A stretch of 64,000 nucleotides of DNA from Microvirga massiliensis (GCF_001006805.1 NZ_LN811350.1:36818-100817); one strand, 5' to 3'; numbered from the stretch's first letter, positions 47,847 through 57,393 are shown. The notes: generated by a model not told the origin, from the sequence alone. Numbers and translations: made by a program.

Positions 47847-48493
47847 TTTCTCATACGGGACCTCTTCGCATCGGCATCGGCGGGCCCGTCGGTTCGGGCA
47901 AGACGGCTCTGATGGAGGCGCTCTGCAAGACCTTCCGTGATCGCTATGATATCTGCGCCATCACCAACGACATCTACACGAAGGAAGATGCGCGCCTTCT
48001 GACGGTCGCTGGCGCCTTGCCGGTCGAGCGCATCATGGGCGTCGAGACGGGCGGATGCCCGCATACGGCCATCCGTGAGGATGCCTCGATCAACCTGGCC
48101 GCGATCGCAACTATGCGCAGCCGGTTCCCCGACCTCGACATCGTGCTGGTGGAATCCGGCGGTGACAACCTGGCGGCAACCTTCTCGCCGGAGCTCGCAG
48201 ATCTGACGATCTACGTGATCGACGTGGCAGGCGGCGAGAAGATCCCGCGCAAGGGCGGCCCCGGCATCACGCGCTCGGATCTTCTGGTGGTCAACAAGAT
48301 CGACCTTGCTCCCTACGTCGGCGCGGATCTCACCGTCATGGAAGAGGATACGAAGCGCATGCGCGGTCAGCGCCCTTATGTCTTCAGCAATATCCGCGGT
48401 GGCATCGGCGTCGATGCGATCGCGCGGTTCGTCGAAAAGGCCGGCGGCTTGACAGGAGGATCCGATGATATCGAAGCGTTTCCTCCTGGATGA
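47843..48493 (+). CDS. ureG: Urease accessory GTPase UreG
   Basis: 216 residues. P-loop GGPVGSGKT, nickel-site [12 protein letters not shown], switch VESGGDN and the guanine motif NKID are present. It uses GTP to deliver nickel to urease together with UreD and UreF. It is the last gene of the operon, followed by a terminator about 137 bases downstream. Confidence 0.95.
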   Translation: MISHTGPLRIGIGGPVGSGKTALMEALCKTFRDRYDICAITNDIYTKEDARLLTVAGALPVERIMGVETGGCPHTAIREDASINLAAIATMRSRFPDLDIVLVESGGDNLAATFSPELADLTIYVIDVAGGEKIPRKGGPGITRSDLLVVNKIDLAPYVGADLTVMEEDTKRMRGQRPYVFSNIRGGIGVDAIARFVEKAGGLTGGSDDIEAFPPG

Positions 48494-48629
48494 TCCCGGG
48501 AGAAGATGGTACGGGCTGAGCCATGAGGACTTGCTGTCATAGCGCATCCTCCACCTCACGGGTCAAGCATGCACCGTGATTCTCCAGGACCAAGCACCTC
48601 AGTCAGAGTCGTGACTTCCCCGGACTGAA

Positions 48630-48652
48630 GGCGGGAGGGATCTCCTCCCGCC
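48630..48652. terminator. Stem-loop between the urease operon and the serine hydrolase
   Basis: GGCGGGAGG and CCTCCCGCC pair perfectly around GATCT. It lies between two convergent genes and can serve both; there is no long T-run. Confidence 0.7.
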
Positions 48653-48658
48653 GGATGC

Positions 48659-49927
48659 TCAGCTCGTTGCGTGATAGGCGGCTGTTTCGAAGTCGTAGAA
48701 GGCCTGCAGGGTCTTGGGGTCGACGAACGGAAGAACCTGGGCCATGAACACGCCGCCCATTCCCTTCGAGGGGTCGATCCAGAAGAAGGTATTGTAGAGC
48801 CCGGCCCAGGCGAGGCTGCCCGCGGATCGCCCGGTCGGCGCCTGCTCCTCGTTGATCATGAAGGTCAGGCCCCAGCTCTTTGGCAGGCCCGGGAAGAACT
48901 CCGCATCCTCCGATCGTGCGGGGTTTGTGGTCTTGAGCATGACGACACGGGTATCACCCATCGCATTCTTGCCCATCAGAGCCACGGTCTCGGGCTTGAG
49001 GACCTGATGGCCGTTGCCCGTGCCGTTATTCAGGATCATGCGCACGAACTGCAAGTAATCGCCAACCGTGGAATACAGGCCACCTCCGCCGAGCTCGCGA
49101 ACCGGCTGCGGCTGACCCTTCCATTCGACCTCGGTGAGCTTGCCGTCGGAGCCGCGCTGATGCGTTGCCACACGCCGTGCCTCGGTGTCCGGCATCAGCC
49201 GGTAGCCGGTGCTGGTCATCCCGAGCGGGGCAAAGATGTGCTCCTGCATGTAGGTCCCAAGACTCTGACCGCTGATCTTCTCCACCAGCAGGCCGATCCA
49301 GTCGATCGAGATGCCGTATTCCCAACGTTCGCCCGGATCGAACATAAGGGGTGGGTAGAAGCCCTCGTTGGCACCCGAGCCGAGGACCGGGAAGTTCCTG
49401 GCCTTCGCGAAGCGGAGGAAGTCGGCATCCCATTGATCGTAGACCAGGCCCGAGGTGTGGGTCATGAGATGGCGGAGCGTGATCTGGCGCTTGGGGGCAC
49501 GCAGGCGCGGCTCACCGTTGCCGTCGAAGCCCTCGAGAACCTGGAATTCGGCAGCCCGCGGGATATACGTGGAGATCGGTACGTCGAGTTCCAGCTTGCC
49601 CTGTTCCACGAGCTGCATGGCCGCGGTACCGGTGATCGCTTTGGTCATGGAGGCGATGTTGAACACCGAGTCAGGCGTCATCCGAACGCCCTGTCCGAGC
49701 GCCCGCTCGCCGAATGCGGCAAGATAGGTGGTCTGGCTCTTGTCCGTGACACCTGCGACGGCGCCCGGGATGTCGCCGCGCTCGACGGGCCGGCTCAGTG
49801 CGGTGTCGAGCATCTCCTTGAGTGCGCCGTTACCTCCGCTCTGGCCGAAGGCATGCTGTGTCAGGCTCGTAGCAGCCAGAAGCGAAAGGCCGCTGGTTTT
49901 CAGGAAGTCTCTGCGATCCATGGTCAT
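48659..49927 (-). CDS. Beta-lactamase-class-C-like serine hydrolase, Tat-exported
   Basis: 422 residues. The N-terminus MDRRDFLKTSGLSLL is a twin-arginine signal. The catalytic SxxK is SMTK, the second motif YxS/N lies in YGISIDW, and GGGGLYSTVGDY is typical of the EstB/class C esterase group. It is likely a periplasmic esterase or peptidase of unknown substrate rather than a true beta-lactamase. The ATG at 49921 is an alternative start. Confidence 0.88.
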   Translation of the reverse strand: MTMDRRDFLKTSGLSLLAATSLTQHAFGQSGGNGALKEMLDTALSRPVERGDIPGAVAGVTDKSQTTYLAAFGERALGQGVRMTPDSVFNIASMTKAITGTAAMQLVEQGKLELDVPISTYIPRAAEFQVLEGFDGNGEPRLRAPKRQITLRHLMTHTSGLVYDQWDADFLRFAKARNFPVLGSGANEGFYPPLMFDPGERWEYGISIDWIGLLVEKISGQSLGTYMQEHIFAPLGMTSTGYRLMPDTEARRVATHQRGSDGKLTEVEWKGQPQPVRELGGGGLYSTVGDYLQFVRMILNNGTGNGHQVLKPETVALMGKNAMGDTRVVMLKTTNPARSEDAEFFPGLPKSWGLTFMINEEQAPTGRSAGSLAWAGLYNTFFWIDPSKGMGGVFMAQVLPFVDPKTLQAFYDFETAAYHATS

Positions 49928-50307
49928 AGACGTTTCCCTGGATTTGGTCCTGACGCGACGGATCGAAGATGGGCGATGACCACCTGACGAGTTGACGTGC
50001 TCTGAGGGTCTACAGCGCCGCGCCGCAATTCATTCGTCAAGACCAATGTGTTCGGCTGTACGCGTGTACAAAACGCAGACCTGCGGCCCGGCAATCCCGC
50101 GAGCGCAACGGGCAAGTGAAACAGATTGCCGGTTGCGATCGTCCTCGGGCCGCAACGCACAGTGTTGCTCCGCGTCAGGTCGACGTCAATGCGGGAGGAG
50201 GTGGTTGGGGCAGCAACGCCGTCGGCTTGAGGGGTAGGCCTGAAAGGGTTCTGAGCCGTCCCCGCCCATCATAGGCGCTCGCCAGAATCCCTGCGTTCCA
50301 GAGCCTT
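49928..50307. other. Intergenic region with a small palindrome
   Basis: About 380 bases without a convincing gene. TGTAC (50057-50061) and GTACA (50066-50070) form an inverted repeat with a 4-bp spacer about 130 bases upstream of the serine hydrolase start, possibly a regulator site. The rest shows no clear RNA or repeat. Confidence 0.4.
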
Positions 50308-50715
50308 TCAGCGTGCTCTCGTCCGGCCAAATGGGACGAGATCAATGTGCGCCGGATTGGGGGTATGATCCAGCATGGCCCCATTCGCGGCATCCACAAC
50401 GAGGCCGACTGAGCCGCCGGGGAGAATGGCGTTTCCGATCATCCCGGGAGCGGCCTTGTCGGTGAGTTCCGGCTTCACGAGCAGCGCGCCCGGCCGGTAT
50501 CCTTTGGCCTCGGCGTAAGCCGTGAACTCCTCTTTCCGGTTCACCTTCACGACGCAGGGCGACCGGGGGCATTCGTGCCCGAGGGACGTTCGGATCTGCG
50601 CTGAGGCCGGGCTTGCCGTGATCGTGACCTCCTCCTCGACACCGCGCGTCACGGTATTGCAGGCCGTCAGACACAGAAGCAGACCCGCCGCACACCCTGG
50701 AATTCTCGCCCGCAT
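50308..50715 (-). CDS. Small putative lipoprotein
   Basis: 135 residues from ATG 50715. A lipoprotein signal ends in LTAC with Cys19. The mature part opens with a PEGA-like strand pattern (VTITASPASAQIRT, then a CxxxPC pair and VKVNRKEEFTAYAEAKGY), followed by a Gly-rich segment and a conserved-looking end. Proteins of this type are often mislabelled as initiation factors. The function is unknown; outer membrane attachment is inferred. Confidence 0.65.
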   Translation of the reverse strand: MRARIPGCAAGLLLCLTACNTVTRGVEEEVTITASPASAQIRTSLGHECPRSPCVVKVNRKEEFTAYAEAKGYRPGALLVKPELTDKAAPGMIGNAILPGGSVGLVVDAANGAMLDHTPNPAHIDLVPFGRTRAR

Positions 50716-50769
50716 CGATCGCCCCTGCCGCGATGGAAGGCCTGACTGCATATCACCAGCAGATAGCGC

Positions 50770-51223
50770 CTACGGCCAGGGTCGCCAGAGCGAAGTCTCA
50801 AAGGCGCCGGAGCGCCACCGACGCATGTTGCCGTGTTCTGTTAGCTCACGGCATAGGTCTGACCGCGCGTTTAACCAAGTCTGCAGCGGCCCTGCAGGAG
50901 CTTGCGGATATGCCTGCAATATCAATGCCGGTCGGCTGGAAATTTCGACCTTGCTCTTGCGCCTGCAGACCAGCCGCACCGGCTTCCAGCCCGCCACAGG
51001 GCGGAGATTCGCATCATCGATATGGATCAGGGTGTCGGCTTCCAGGTGCAGGAGATCGACACCGGCATGGCCTTGGTATGAACGGATTGCAGCCGCGACC
51101 AGTTACTCATCTGCGGCCAGGATAGCTCTGGTGATCGGCTCTCCACGGTATGCGAATTGGCAAGGGAGTTCGTCCGGTAGCTCCTCGACGAGCTCAGGCG
51201 CGACCTCGTTGGATGCCACTGCT
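50770..51223 (-). pseudogene. Possible broken reading frame, not recognised
   Basis: On the minus strand a frame opening with GTG near 51222 (VASNEVAPELVEELPDELP) meets an in-frame TAA near 51104, then stays open to 50770 with protein-like sequence (LLHLEADTLIHIDDANL). The two halves are in one frame, as if a single stop had interrupted an about 150-residue protein. It overlaps the end of the amidohydrolase gene. I recognise no family, and chance is possible. Confidence 0.3.
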
Positions 51224-52474
51224 CGGGACTTTACAAGTCGTGTTTGCAGCGAGCCGGGTGACGACGTCGAGCAAGATATTGGCGCCCGCGATGAGATCGG
51301 CGTTATGCGTGCGCTCGCGTGGGTTGTGGCTGATGCCGCCGATGCTTGGCACGAAGATCATCGCCGATGGCGCGATCCGCGCGATCATCTGGGCGTCATG
51401 GCCGGCGCCCGAGGTCATCCGCTTCGCGGCAAGCCCGCGCTCGCGGGCCGCGTCCTCGATCAGCGCAACGATCGTCCCGTCGAAGGTCACGGGTTCGGTC
51501 CGCACCAGGCGCTCGACCGAGATCGTCACATCCTCGGCGGCCGCAAGCTCCCTCAGATAGCCGGCAAGGGCTGCTTCCTCCGCCTGCAGGCGCTGTTCGT
51601 CGGGGTTGCGCAGATCCACCGTGAAGGTAGCTCGCGAGGGGATGACATTGATCCCGTTCGGCTCGAAGCTCATGCAGCCGACCGTTGCGACCGTGGGCGT
51701 GTTCGCGTTCCGGGCCCGGTCGCGCAGGAAGGTGATTACGCGCGCTGCGGCATGACCGGCATCCTTGCGCATGGACATCGGTGTCGTGCCGGCATGGTTG
51801 GCAACGCCCTCAACGGTGATGCGCTGCCACGAGATGCCTTGAAGATTTTCGACCACACCGACCGACACACCCTCGCGTTCGAGCACGGGTCCCTGCTCGA
51901 TGTGCAATTCGAGATAGGCATGCGGCGTCAGGAAACCTGGTTCTTCGGAGCCGGCATAGCCGATCCGCTCCAGTTCCGCCCCGAGCACGGTGCCATCGGT
52001 ACCGACGGCGGCCAGTGCATCCTCGACCGTGAGCCCGCCGGCATAAACGAGTGAGCCCATCATGTCGGGCGCGTAGCGCACACCCTCCTCGTTCGTGAAC
52101 GCAGCGACTGCGATCGGTCGTGCGGAAGCAAATCCGGCCGCCTTCAGGGTTTCGATCACCTCTAGCCCCGAGAGGACGCCGTAGCATCCGTCATAGATGC
52201 CGGCATCGATCACGGTGTCGATGTGCGAGCCGAGCAGGACCGGTGCCTCGCCCGCGTTATCGGCGTTCTTCCATATCCCGAAGATATTGCCGACGCGATC
52301 GACCGCGGCCTCCAGGCCGGCTTCACGGAGCCATGCCACGAGGGTATCGCGCCCGGCCTTGTCGGCGTCGGACCCGGCAAGTCGGACCAGCTTGCCGTCG
52401 CGGTCGCGGCCGATTTGTCCGAATTCACGAATGCGGGCGAGCAAACGCTCCGCGTTGATCGCGAGATCGATCAT
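51194..52474 (-). CDS. Zn-dependent M20 amidohydrolase (allantoate/N-carbamoyl amino acid type)
   Basis: 426 residues. LLGSHIDTV, IYDGCYGVL, FTNEEGVRY and LELHIEQGPVLE give the two-metal ligands of the AllC/HyuC/beta-ureidopropionase family; PSIGGISHNPRE is the C-terminal signature. It removes a carbamoyl group, releasing ammonia and carbon dioxide in purine or pyrimidine breakdown. Its ATG overlaps the stop of the truncated dpaL by 4 bases. The last about 15 residues extend past the usual end. Confidence 0.88.
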   Translation of the reverse strand: MIDLAINAERLLARIREFGQIGRDRDGKLVRLAGSDADKAGRDTLVAWLREAGLEAAVDRVGNIFGIWKNADNAGEAPVLLGSHIDTVIDAGIYDGCYGVLSGLEVIETLKAAGFASARPIAVAAFTNEEGVRYAPDMMGSLVYAGGLTVEDALAAVGTDGTVLGAELERIGYAGSEEPGFLTPHAYLELHIEQGPVLEREGVSVGVVENLQGISWQRITVEGVANHAGTTPMSMRKDAGHAAARVITFLRDRARNANTPTVATVGCMSFEPNGINVIPSRATFTVDLRNPDEQRLQAEEAALAGYLRELAAAEDVTISVERLVRTEPVTFDGTIVALIEDAARERGLAAKRMTSGAGHDAQMIARIAPSAMIFVPSIGGISHNPRERTHNADLIAGANILLDVVTRLAANTTCKVPSSGIQRGRA

Positions 52475-52947
52475 GCCCGTGCCCCTGCGGCCCAGAAGGC
52501 CGCGCCGGCCGTCACGGTCTCTGGCCTCACGCCGACCAGATCGGCGTAGCGCTCCAGGTCGGTCGCGCCTTCCGTGTTGATGACGAAGACCCGGGACATT
52601 GCATCGAGATCAAGTGCCACTCGGATCTCGGGATCCGCCGCGGCCCGGACGAGGCCGGCGAGCCCCACACCGCCGCTTTCGCCCGCCACGATGGCGGGAT
52701 CGCTGCCGCCCGGGCGGGCGAGGCGGTTCATCACCGCGACTGCATCCTCCTCGTCGACGGTCATGAAGGCGTCGGCAACCCGGGACAGCACCCGCCAGGC
52801 GACCCGCGAGGGCTCGTAGCACTCCAGCATCGCCATGACGGTCGGCGCGCCGGGCGCGATCTTGACGGGGCTCGCCCTGAACGTCCTCCTAGCAACCTCC
52901 ACCGTCATCGCGCATTGACAGAGCGACCGGTTCGACGTTCCTGGCAC
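52471..52947 (-). pseudogene. dpaL: 5'-truncated diaminopropionate ammonia-lyase
   Basis: Only the C-terminal about 130 residues of a roughly 400-residue PLP enzyme remain: APTVMAMLECYEPS, then AGESGGVGLAGL (a glycine-rich phosphate-binding segment) and FVINTEGATDLERYADLVG. The domain carrying the PLP lysine is absent. The gene breaks off about 40 bases from the divergent gnd start, so its 5' end was lost there. It may still be translated and coupled to the amidohydrolase gene. Confidence 0.82.
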
Positions 52948-52987
52948 GAGTGATGGGCCTTCGGCCTATCGGTGCGGGAGACTTTCG

Positions 52988-53974
52988 ATGCAGCTCGGCA
53001 TGATCGGTTTAGGGCGGATGGGCGCTAACATCGTGCGCCGGCTGATGCGCAACGGTCATTCATGCGTCGTCCATGACCGCAATCCGGAGCCGGGCCGGCA
53101 GCTCGCGGGCGAAGGCGCTGTTGCAGCTTTCTCACTCTCCGAACTCGTGAATGCCTTGACGCCGCCGCGGGCCGTCTGGGTGATGCTGCCCGCGGGAGCA
53201 GTGACGGAATCGATGATCGCCGAGATTGCACCGCTCCTCTCGCCCGGTGATGTCGTGATCGACGGTGGCAACAGCTTCTGGAAGGACGATATCCGCCGCG
53301 CCCGCGACTTGGCGCAGAACGGCCTGCACTACCTCGATATTGGGACGAGCGGCGGCGTCTGGGGTCTCGAGCGCGGCTACTGCATGATGATCGGCGGCGA
53401 ACGCGAGATCGTGGAACGCCTCGACCCGATCTTCGCGGCGCTCGCGCCCGGAGCCGGCGACGCGCCGAGGACCGCCGGGCGCGAGGGTCGCGATCCGCGT
53501 GTCGGGCTCGGCTATCTTCATGCCGGCCCGAGCGGCTCTGGCCATTTTGTGAAGATGATCCACAACGGCATCGAATACGGAATGATGCAGGCGATCGCCG
53601 AAGGATTCGACATTCTCAAGAATGCGGATTCTCCGGCGCTTCCCGAGGAGCATCGCCTCAGCCTCGATCTCGCCGATATCGCCGAAGTCTGGCGTCGCGG
53701 CAGCGTCATCACCTCCTGGCTCCTCGATCTCACGGCAGCGGCTCTCGCACAGGAGCACGATCTCGCGAGCTATTCGGGCCATGTCGAGGATTCCGGCGAG
53801 GGACGCTGGACCATCATGGCCGCCATCGAGGAAGCGGTTTCCGCGGACGTGCTGTCCGCCGCTCTCTATACGCGCTTCCGCTCGCGCCAGGACCACACCT
53901 TTGCGGAGAAGATTCTCTCCGCGATGCGAAAAGGTTTCGGGGGTCATCTCGAGCCCAGGAAGCCGGGACCGTGA
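52988..53974 (+). CDS. gnd: 6-phosphogluconate dehydrogenase (decarboxylating), short form
   Basis: 328 residues, with GGGAG upstream of the ATG. NAD(P)-binding GLGRMG, the substrate segments GGNSFWKDD and [10 protein letters not shown], and [13 protein letters not shown] with catalytic Lys/His/Asn are present. The short form resembles the NAD-preferring GntZ/YqeC type. It makes ribulose 5-phosphate from 6-phosphogluconate; the overlapping gluconokinase gene supplies that substrate. Confidence 0.92.
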   Translation: MQLGMIGLGRMGANIVRRLMRNGHSCVVHDRNPEPGRQLAGEGAVAAFSLSELVNALTPPRAVWVMLPAGAVTESMIAEIAPLLSPGDVVIDGGNSFWKDDIRRARDLAQNGLHYLDIGTSGGVWGLERGYCMMIGGEREIVERLDPIFAALAPGAGDAPRTAGREGRDPRVGLGYLHAGPSGSGHFVKMIHNGIEYGMMQAIAEGFDILKNADSPALPEEHRLSLDLADIAEVWRRGSVITSWLLDLTAAALAQEHDLASYSGHVEDSGEGRWTIMAAIEEAVSADVLSAALYTRFRSRQDHTFAEKILSAMRKGFGGHLEPRKPGP

Positions 53975-54519
53975 CCGCGTCCCACGCAAAACGCGCGCGC
54001 GTCATCGTGCTCATGGGCGTTGCAGGATCGGGCAAGAGCACGACCGCAGCTCTCCTGCGCGAACGACTCGGCTGGCCCTATCGCGACGCCGATTCATTTC
54101 ATCCAACGGCCAATGTCGAGAAGATGAGCCGCGGAATTCCGCTCACGGACGATGATCGTCTGCCATGGCTCCAGGCCATCGCGCATTGGATTGACGATCA
54201 TCTGCAACGCAATCAGAACGCGATCGTGACCTGCTCGGCCCTGAAACGCTCCTATCGCGAGTTGCTCGTCGGCAACCGCGAGAACGTGGATCTCGTCCAT
54301 CTCGTCGGAAGCAAAAAGTTGCTCGAAAGCCGCATGGCGGCCCGCAGAGACCACTTCATGCCGGTCGGGCTTCTCGACAGCCAGTTCGCGACACTCGAGG
54401 AGCCCGGGCCGGAGGAGCGTGTCTTGACGATACCCGTCACGATCAGCCCGGATGCGGTGGTGGACACGATCATCGGAGCGTTGGGCCTTCCTGGCGAGAT
54501 CCCGGAAACTCGCCGGTGA
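53971..54519 (+). CDS. gntK: Gluconokinase
   Basis: 182 residues, starting with GTG 53971, which overlaps the gnd stop by 4 bases. Walker A is [33 protein letters not shown] and [12 protein letters not shown] are the GntK fingerprint. It phosphorylates gluconate to 6-phosphogluconate. With gnd it forms a two-gene gluconate operon. Confidence 0.93.
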   Translation: MTASHAKRARVIVLMGVAGSGKSTTAALLRERLGWPYRDADSFHPTANVEKMSRGIPLTDDDRLPWLQAIAHWIDDHLQRNQNAIVTCSALKRSYRELLVGNRENVDLVHLVGSKKLLESRMAARRDHFMPVGLLDSQFATLEEPGPEERVLTIPVTISPDAVVDTIIGALGLPGEIPETRR

Positions 54520-54530
54520 GTTGACTCGGC

Positions 54531-54558
54531 GTCATCGCGAAAGGGGAAGCGATCCAGG
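54531..54558 (+). repeat. Diverged copy of the GTCATTGCGAG-type repeat
   Basis: GTCATCGCGAAAGGGG followed by AAGCGATCCAGG resembles the units at 31862-32032. It lies just after gntK and before a gene remnant. Confidence 0.6.
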
Positions 54559-54563
54559 CCGCC

Positions 54564-54910
54564 TCAGGATGAGGCACCCTGCCCTCGGCTCACAAGGGCA
54601 CGGTGGACACGCTCAATCATGCCCGTATTGCCCTGCGCCACGGCATCCGTGGCGGCCGCTGCAAGATTGGCGTCACTCGGGTAAGCCAGCGCTGCCTCGC
54701 ACGCGGTCCCCTCAAAGAAGACCGTATCCTCCTGAAGCGCGTCGAGCGGAACGACGCTTCCGGCCTGCCTTCCGCGGCCGACGGGCAGTGGCCTGGCCGA
54801 CGGAAGGTCGCCGGACCCGACCCGGACGCTCCAGGGCGCCCAGTTTGTCCAGCCCGGGCACGTCCAGCAGGCACCAGCACCTCGGCCGGCAGTTAGGGCA
54901 TCCCGATTGC
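54564..54910 (-). pseudogene. Remnant of an L-aspartate dehydrogenase-like gene
   Basis: On the minus strand PLDALQEDTVFFEGTACEAA and AYPSDANLAAA match the family pattern of a vFEGsArEAa...FPkNaNVAA core in L-aspartate dehydrogenases. Upstream, the possible continuation GLDKLGALERPGRVRR is in another frame, and downstream the frame reads unrelated sequence to a stop at 54564. So it is a frameshifted fragment of an about 265-residue gene. The identification is from memory of the motif. Confidence 0.5.
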
Positions 54911-55040
54911 TCCCTCATCCTTTCCGGTAGTGCGGCACAGCGGGGCTACTGGCTAGGCGACCAGATCCTCCAAAAAGATGATTGTCGGCGATCATATTTT
55001 ATGATTAAATTCCTAAAGCTCGACAAACAGGATCAGCCGC

Positions 55041-55463
55041 ATGCCTTTTATATCGGCAGCAGAGGCTGCAACTTTGACGGCGCTCAATCTGCATCGGCGG
55101 AGCGAGCAGGACGGCAGGGCGCTCAACCGGGTTCGCGTGTCCGACAAGACACTCCGCGAGATCACGGGGAGACGCCGGCTCGACGGCCGGTTCTTCGAGG
55201 ATTTCGCGGAGGAACTCCTGGAACTTGGCTGGGTCATTATACGCACTCATTCGGCCTGGGGCTTCCTGCGCGCCAGTGCCGTCATGGGTTGGCCGCGTAT
55301 CAACACATCCCGGATCAGTGACGAATTGGATCAGATTGCCGGAGGCAATCTCCATTCTGTAATCAGAGGAGCCCAGGCCGAGCTGGATACTCAGAGGGAG
55401 CCCGAAGCCGATTCCAATCCGGAGGCCCTGCATGCTGTCCCGAGAGAACTCGCGGCGGTTTGA
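55041..55463 (+). CDS. Small hypothetical protein
   Basis: 140 residues, preceded by AGGATC and an AT-rich stretch (TATTTTATGATTAAAT, about 54993-55008) that may hold its promoter. The middle (KTLREITGRRRLDGRFFEDF and LLELGWVIIRTHSAWGF) looks like a small winged-helix or effector fold, with balanced composition suggesting a real protein. I know no family. It is the first gene of the AT-richer region and points toward the secretion genes. Confidence 0.55.
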   Translation: MPFISAAEAATLTALNLHRRSEQDGRALNRVRVSDKTLREITGRRRLDGRFFEDFAEELLELGWVIIRTHSAWGFLRASAVMGWPRINTSRISDELDQIAGGNLHSVIRGAQAELDTQREPEADSNPEALHAVPRELAAV

Positions 55464-55518
55464 CGGAGGTTACATCCGCCCAGCCTCGACTCGCGGAGCT
55501 CAGGCGAGCGAGAGGCGA

Positions 55519-55532
55519 AGAGTTCGAACTCT
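55519..55532. promoter_or_regulatory. Perfect 14-bp palindrome before the ABC exporter gene
   Basis: AGAGTTCGAACTCT is fully self-complementary and lies about 135 bases upstream of the exporter start, between outlying CAGGC/GCCTG arms. It may be an operator for the island genes. The TTCGAAC recalls a tRNA T-loop, but no tRNA can be folded here. Confidence 0.4.
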
Positions 55533-55575
55533 GAGCCTGGGCTACCGCGTCTTGCTGAGAGAGCCTCGCCGGGAG

Positions 55576-55599
55576 AACAGACCCGACCGAGGGTCTGTT
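55576..55599 (+). terminator. Stem-loop upstream of the ABC exporter
   Basis: AACAGACCC and GGGTCTGTT pair over 9 bp with loop GACCGA, followed by TG. It may end the small upstream gene or regulate entry into the exporter operon. Confidence 0.55.
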
Positions 55600-55665
55600 T
55601 GCAGCCGGGCAAGGTCTGCTTCGGTGACTTTGATCATCTAACGCGCCTTAATTTGCGGGAAGCCG

Positions 55666-57393
55666 ATGTCCAGGTTGGGACGCAAAAGGACTGCCAGCAA
55701 ATCCGGGGTTATCCGCGCGGCCTGGAAAGCATCCAGGTTTGGTCTGCTCACAATTTTTGTCCTTAGCATCTTCATCAATATTCTGAGATTTGTTACACCT
55801 TATTACTTGTTACACGTACTTGACCGTGTCCCTGCGAGCCGAAGCGTTGAAACGCTGGTCATGCTTACGGCTGCCGCGATTGTTGCAATCCTGACCGGAC
55901 TCGCACTCGATGGCATACGTCGAAGGATGCTCGCACGGTGGGGCATTTGGATCGAGCAGCGCTTCGGCGCAAAACTTTTGGACCGAAGCCTCAACGACGC
56001 TATCAGTGCCCATTCTTCGATAGCCCGCCAGTCTCTCGACGACCTGTCCAAGTTGCGCTCGTTCGTTACCCGGTCCGCAACATCATGGCTTGACCTGATC
56101 TGGGCACCACTTTTCTTTTTTGGTGTTTATCTCATTCACCCGTTGCTCGGAGCCCTAACATTGGGAGCCGTTGGTCTCCTCATGCTGTCGGGAGTAGTTC
56201 AGGAGGCAATAAGTCGCGAACCACGACGTGCGGCGCGGCAGGCCTCGAGCGAGGCTGGGCAGATCGTCCTCGCAGCTGAGCGCAACATCGAGACCGTTGG
56301 AGCGCTGAGCATGTCACCCACTCTCATCGAGAAGTGGCGAAGAAGCGTATTTACTCAACATGACGAGCGCGACCGGTCCGAGGCGAGCGCAACCTTCTAT
56401 CTCTTGATGAGAAGGGCGATCGGGCAGTGCCTGCGAATTGGTATCATCGGTGTCGGCATATGGCTGTTCCTCCAGCATTCGCTGACACTCGGCGGCATGT
56501 TCGCTGCCCGGGTGATGGCCGGGTATGGTTATCGATTGGTCGAGAAGGCCGCAAGAAGTTGGGTCAATCTAAAAGAAGCGATAGCCGCTTACAAGAACGT
56601 GAAAATGCAACTCGCCGAAGATGAGGTCAGACCGGTCTCCTATCACAGTTCCACCTACAATTCGGCGGTGCTGATAGAAGATGTCAGCTTTCGATACCCA
56701 GGAGGTCGCGATCACATATTCCGGAAGTTCAGATTAGAGATACTTCCCGGAGAACTCGTGCTCGTCATTGGCGGAGCCGCGACAGGAAAGACGACTCTCT
56801 CGCGGCTGATCGTTGGCCGCATCTTACCTAACCGAGGTCGGATCAACATCGGGGATATTGAACTGACGCGCCTTCCGGCGGAGGTGCGCGCTGAACTGGT
56901 TGGTTACTTGCCGCAGCATACCGAGCTCTTTAGCGGAACCGTGCGGCAAAACATAGCCCGAATGTCCGATGGTGCCTTCGAGGATATCATTGCTGCTGCA
57001 AGGCGAGCAGGGGTGCACGAAACCATCCTGCGGCTGCCCCAAGGTTACGACACCGAGATCTCGGACGATATATCGGGCCTATCTGGCAGCGAGCGCAAGC
57101 GTATCGCATTGGCCCGCGCGTTCTACAGGTCGCCACGACTGGTAGTACTGGATGAACCCGCAGCCAATCTGGACCGCCCGTCCCGCAGAGTTTTGGAGGC
57201 GGCCTTGCGGGAACTCAAGAACGAGGGAGCCTCCATCATCCTGACTCAAACTGTGCGCTCGCCAAGATTGGAGAAAATTGCCGACAAGGTGGTGACTCTT
57301 GGCGGCCGCTTCCCAGTCATAACCCGCTCCGGTGCAGTCGAGGAGAGACCCGAGGAACGAAGCCAAAGTGTCGATTTGAGGAGCGTAGGTTGA
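55666..57393 (+). CDS. Type-I-secretion-like ABC exporter (PrtD type) with altered H-loop
   Basis: 575 residues. Residues about 25-320 are a six-helix exporter membrane domain; there is no C39 peptidase domain. The ATPase domain has Walker A GGAATGKTT (about 369), Q-loop YLPQH, signature LSGSERKR (for LSGGQ), Walker B LVVLDEPAANLD, but where the switch histidine is expected it reads ILTQTVRS. Gln for His usually slows or abolishes hydrolysis. No RTX-type substrate gene is nearby. Coding is less GC-rich than in flanking genes. It overlaps the adaptor gene by 4 bases. Confidence 0.88.
   Translation: MSRLGRKRTASKSGVIRAAWKASRFGLLTIFVLSIFINILRFVTPYYLLHVLDRVPASRSVETLVMLTAAAIVAILTGLALDGIRRRMLARWGIWIEQRFGAKLLDRSLNDAISAHSSIARQSLDDLSKLRSFVTRSATSWLDLIWAPLFFFGVYLIHPLLGALTLGAVGLLMLSGVVQEAISREPRRAARQASSEAGQIVLAAERNIETVGALSMSPTLIEKWRRSVFTQHDERDRSEASATFYLLMRRAIGQCLRIGIIGVGIWLFLQHSLTLGGMFAARVMAGYGYRLVEKAARSWVNLKEAIAAYKNVKMQLAEDEVRPVSYHSSTYNSAVLIEDVSFRYPGGRDHIFRKFRLEILPGELVLVIGGAATGKTTLSRLIVGRILPNRGRINIGDIELTRLPAEVRAELVGYLPQHTELFSGTVRQNIARMSDGAFEDIIAAARRAGVHETILRLPQGYDTEISDDISGLSGSERKRIALARAFYRSPRLVVLDEPAANLDRPSRRVLEAALRELKNEGASIILTQTVRSPRLEKIADKVVTLGGRFPVITRSGAVEERPEERSQSVDLRSVG

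Noticed and set aside
50522..52054. 510-codon plus-strand frame
   Set aside because: Covers the amidohydrolase antisense and an intergenic stretch; low-complexity shadow sequence.
55515..55545. Possible tRNA because of TTCGAAC
   Set aside because: No acceptor or anticodon arms can be paired around it; the bases are explained by a palindrome.
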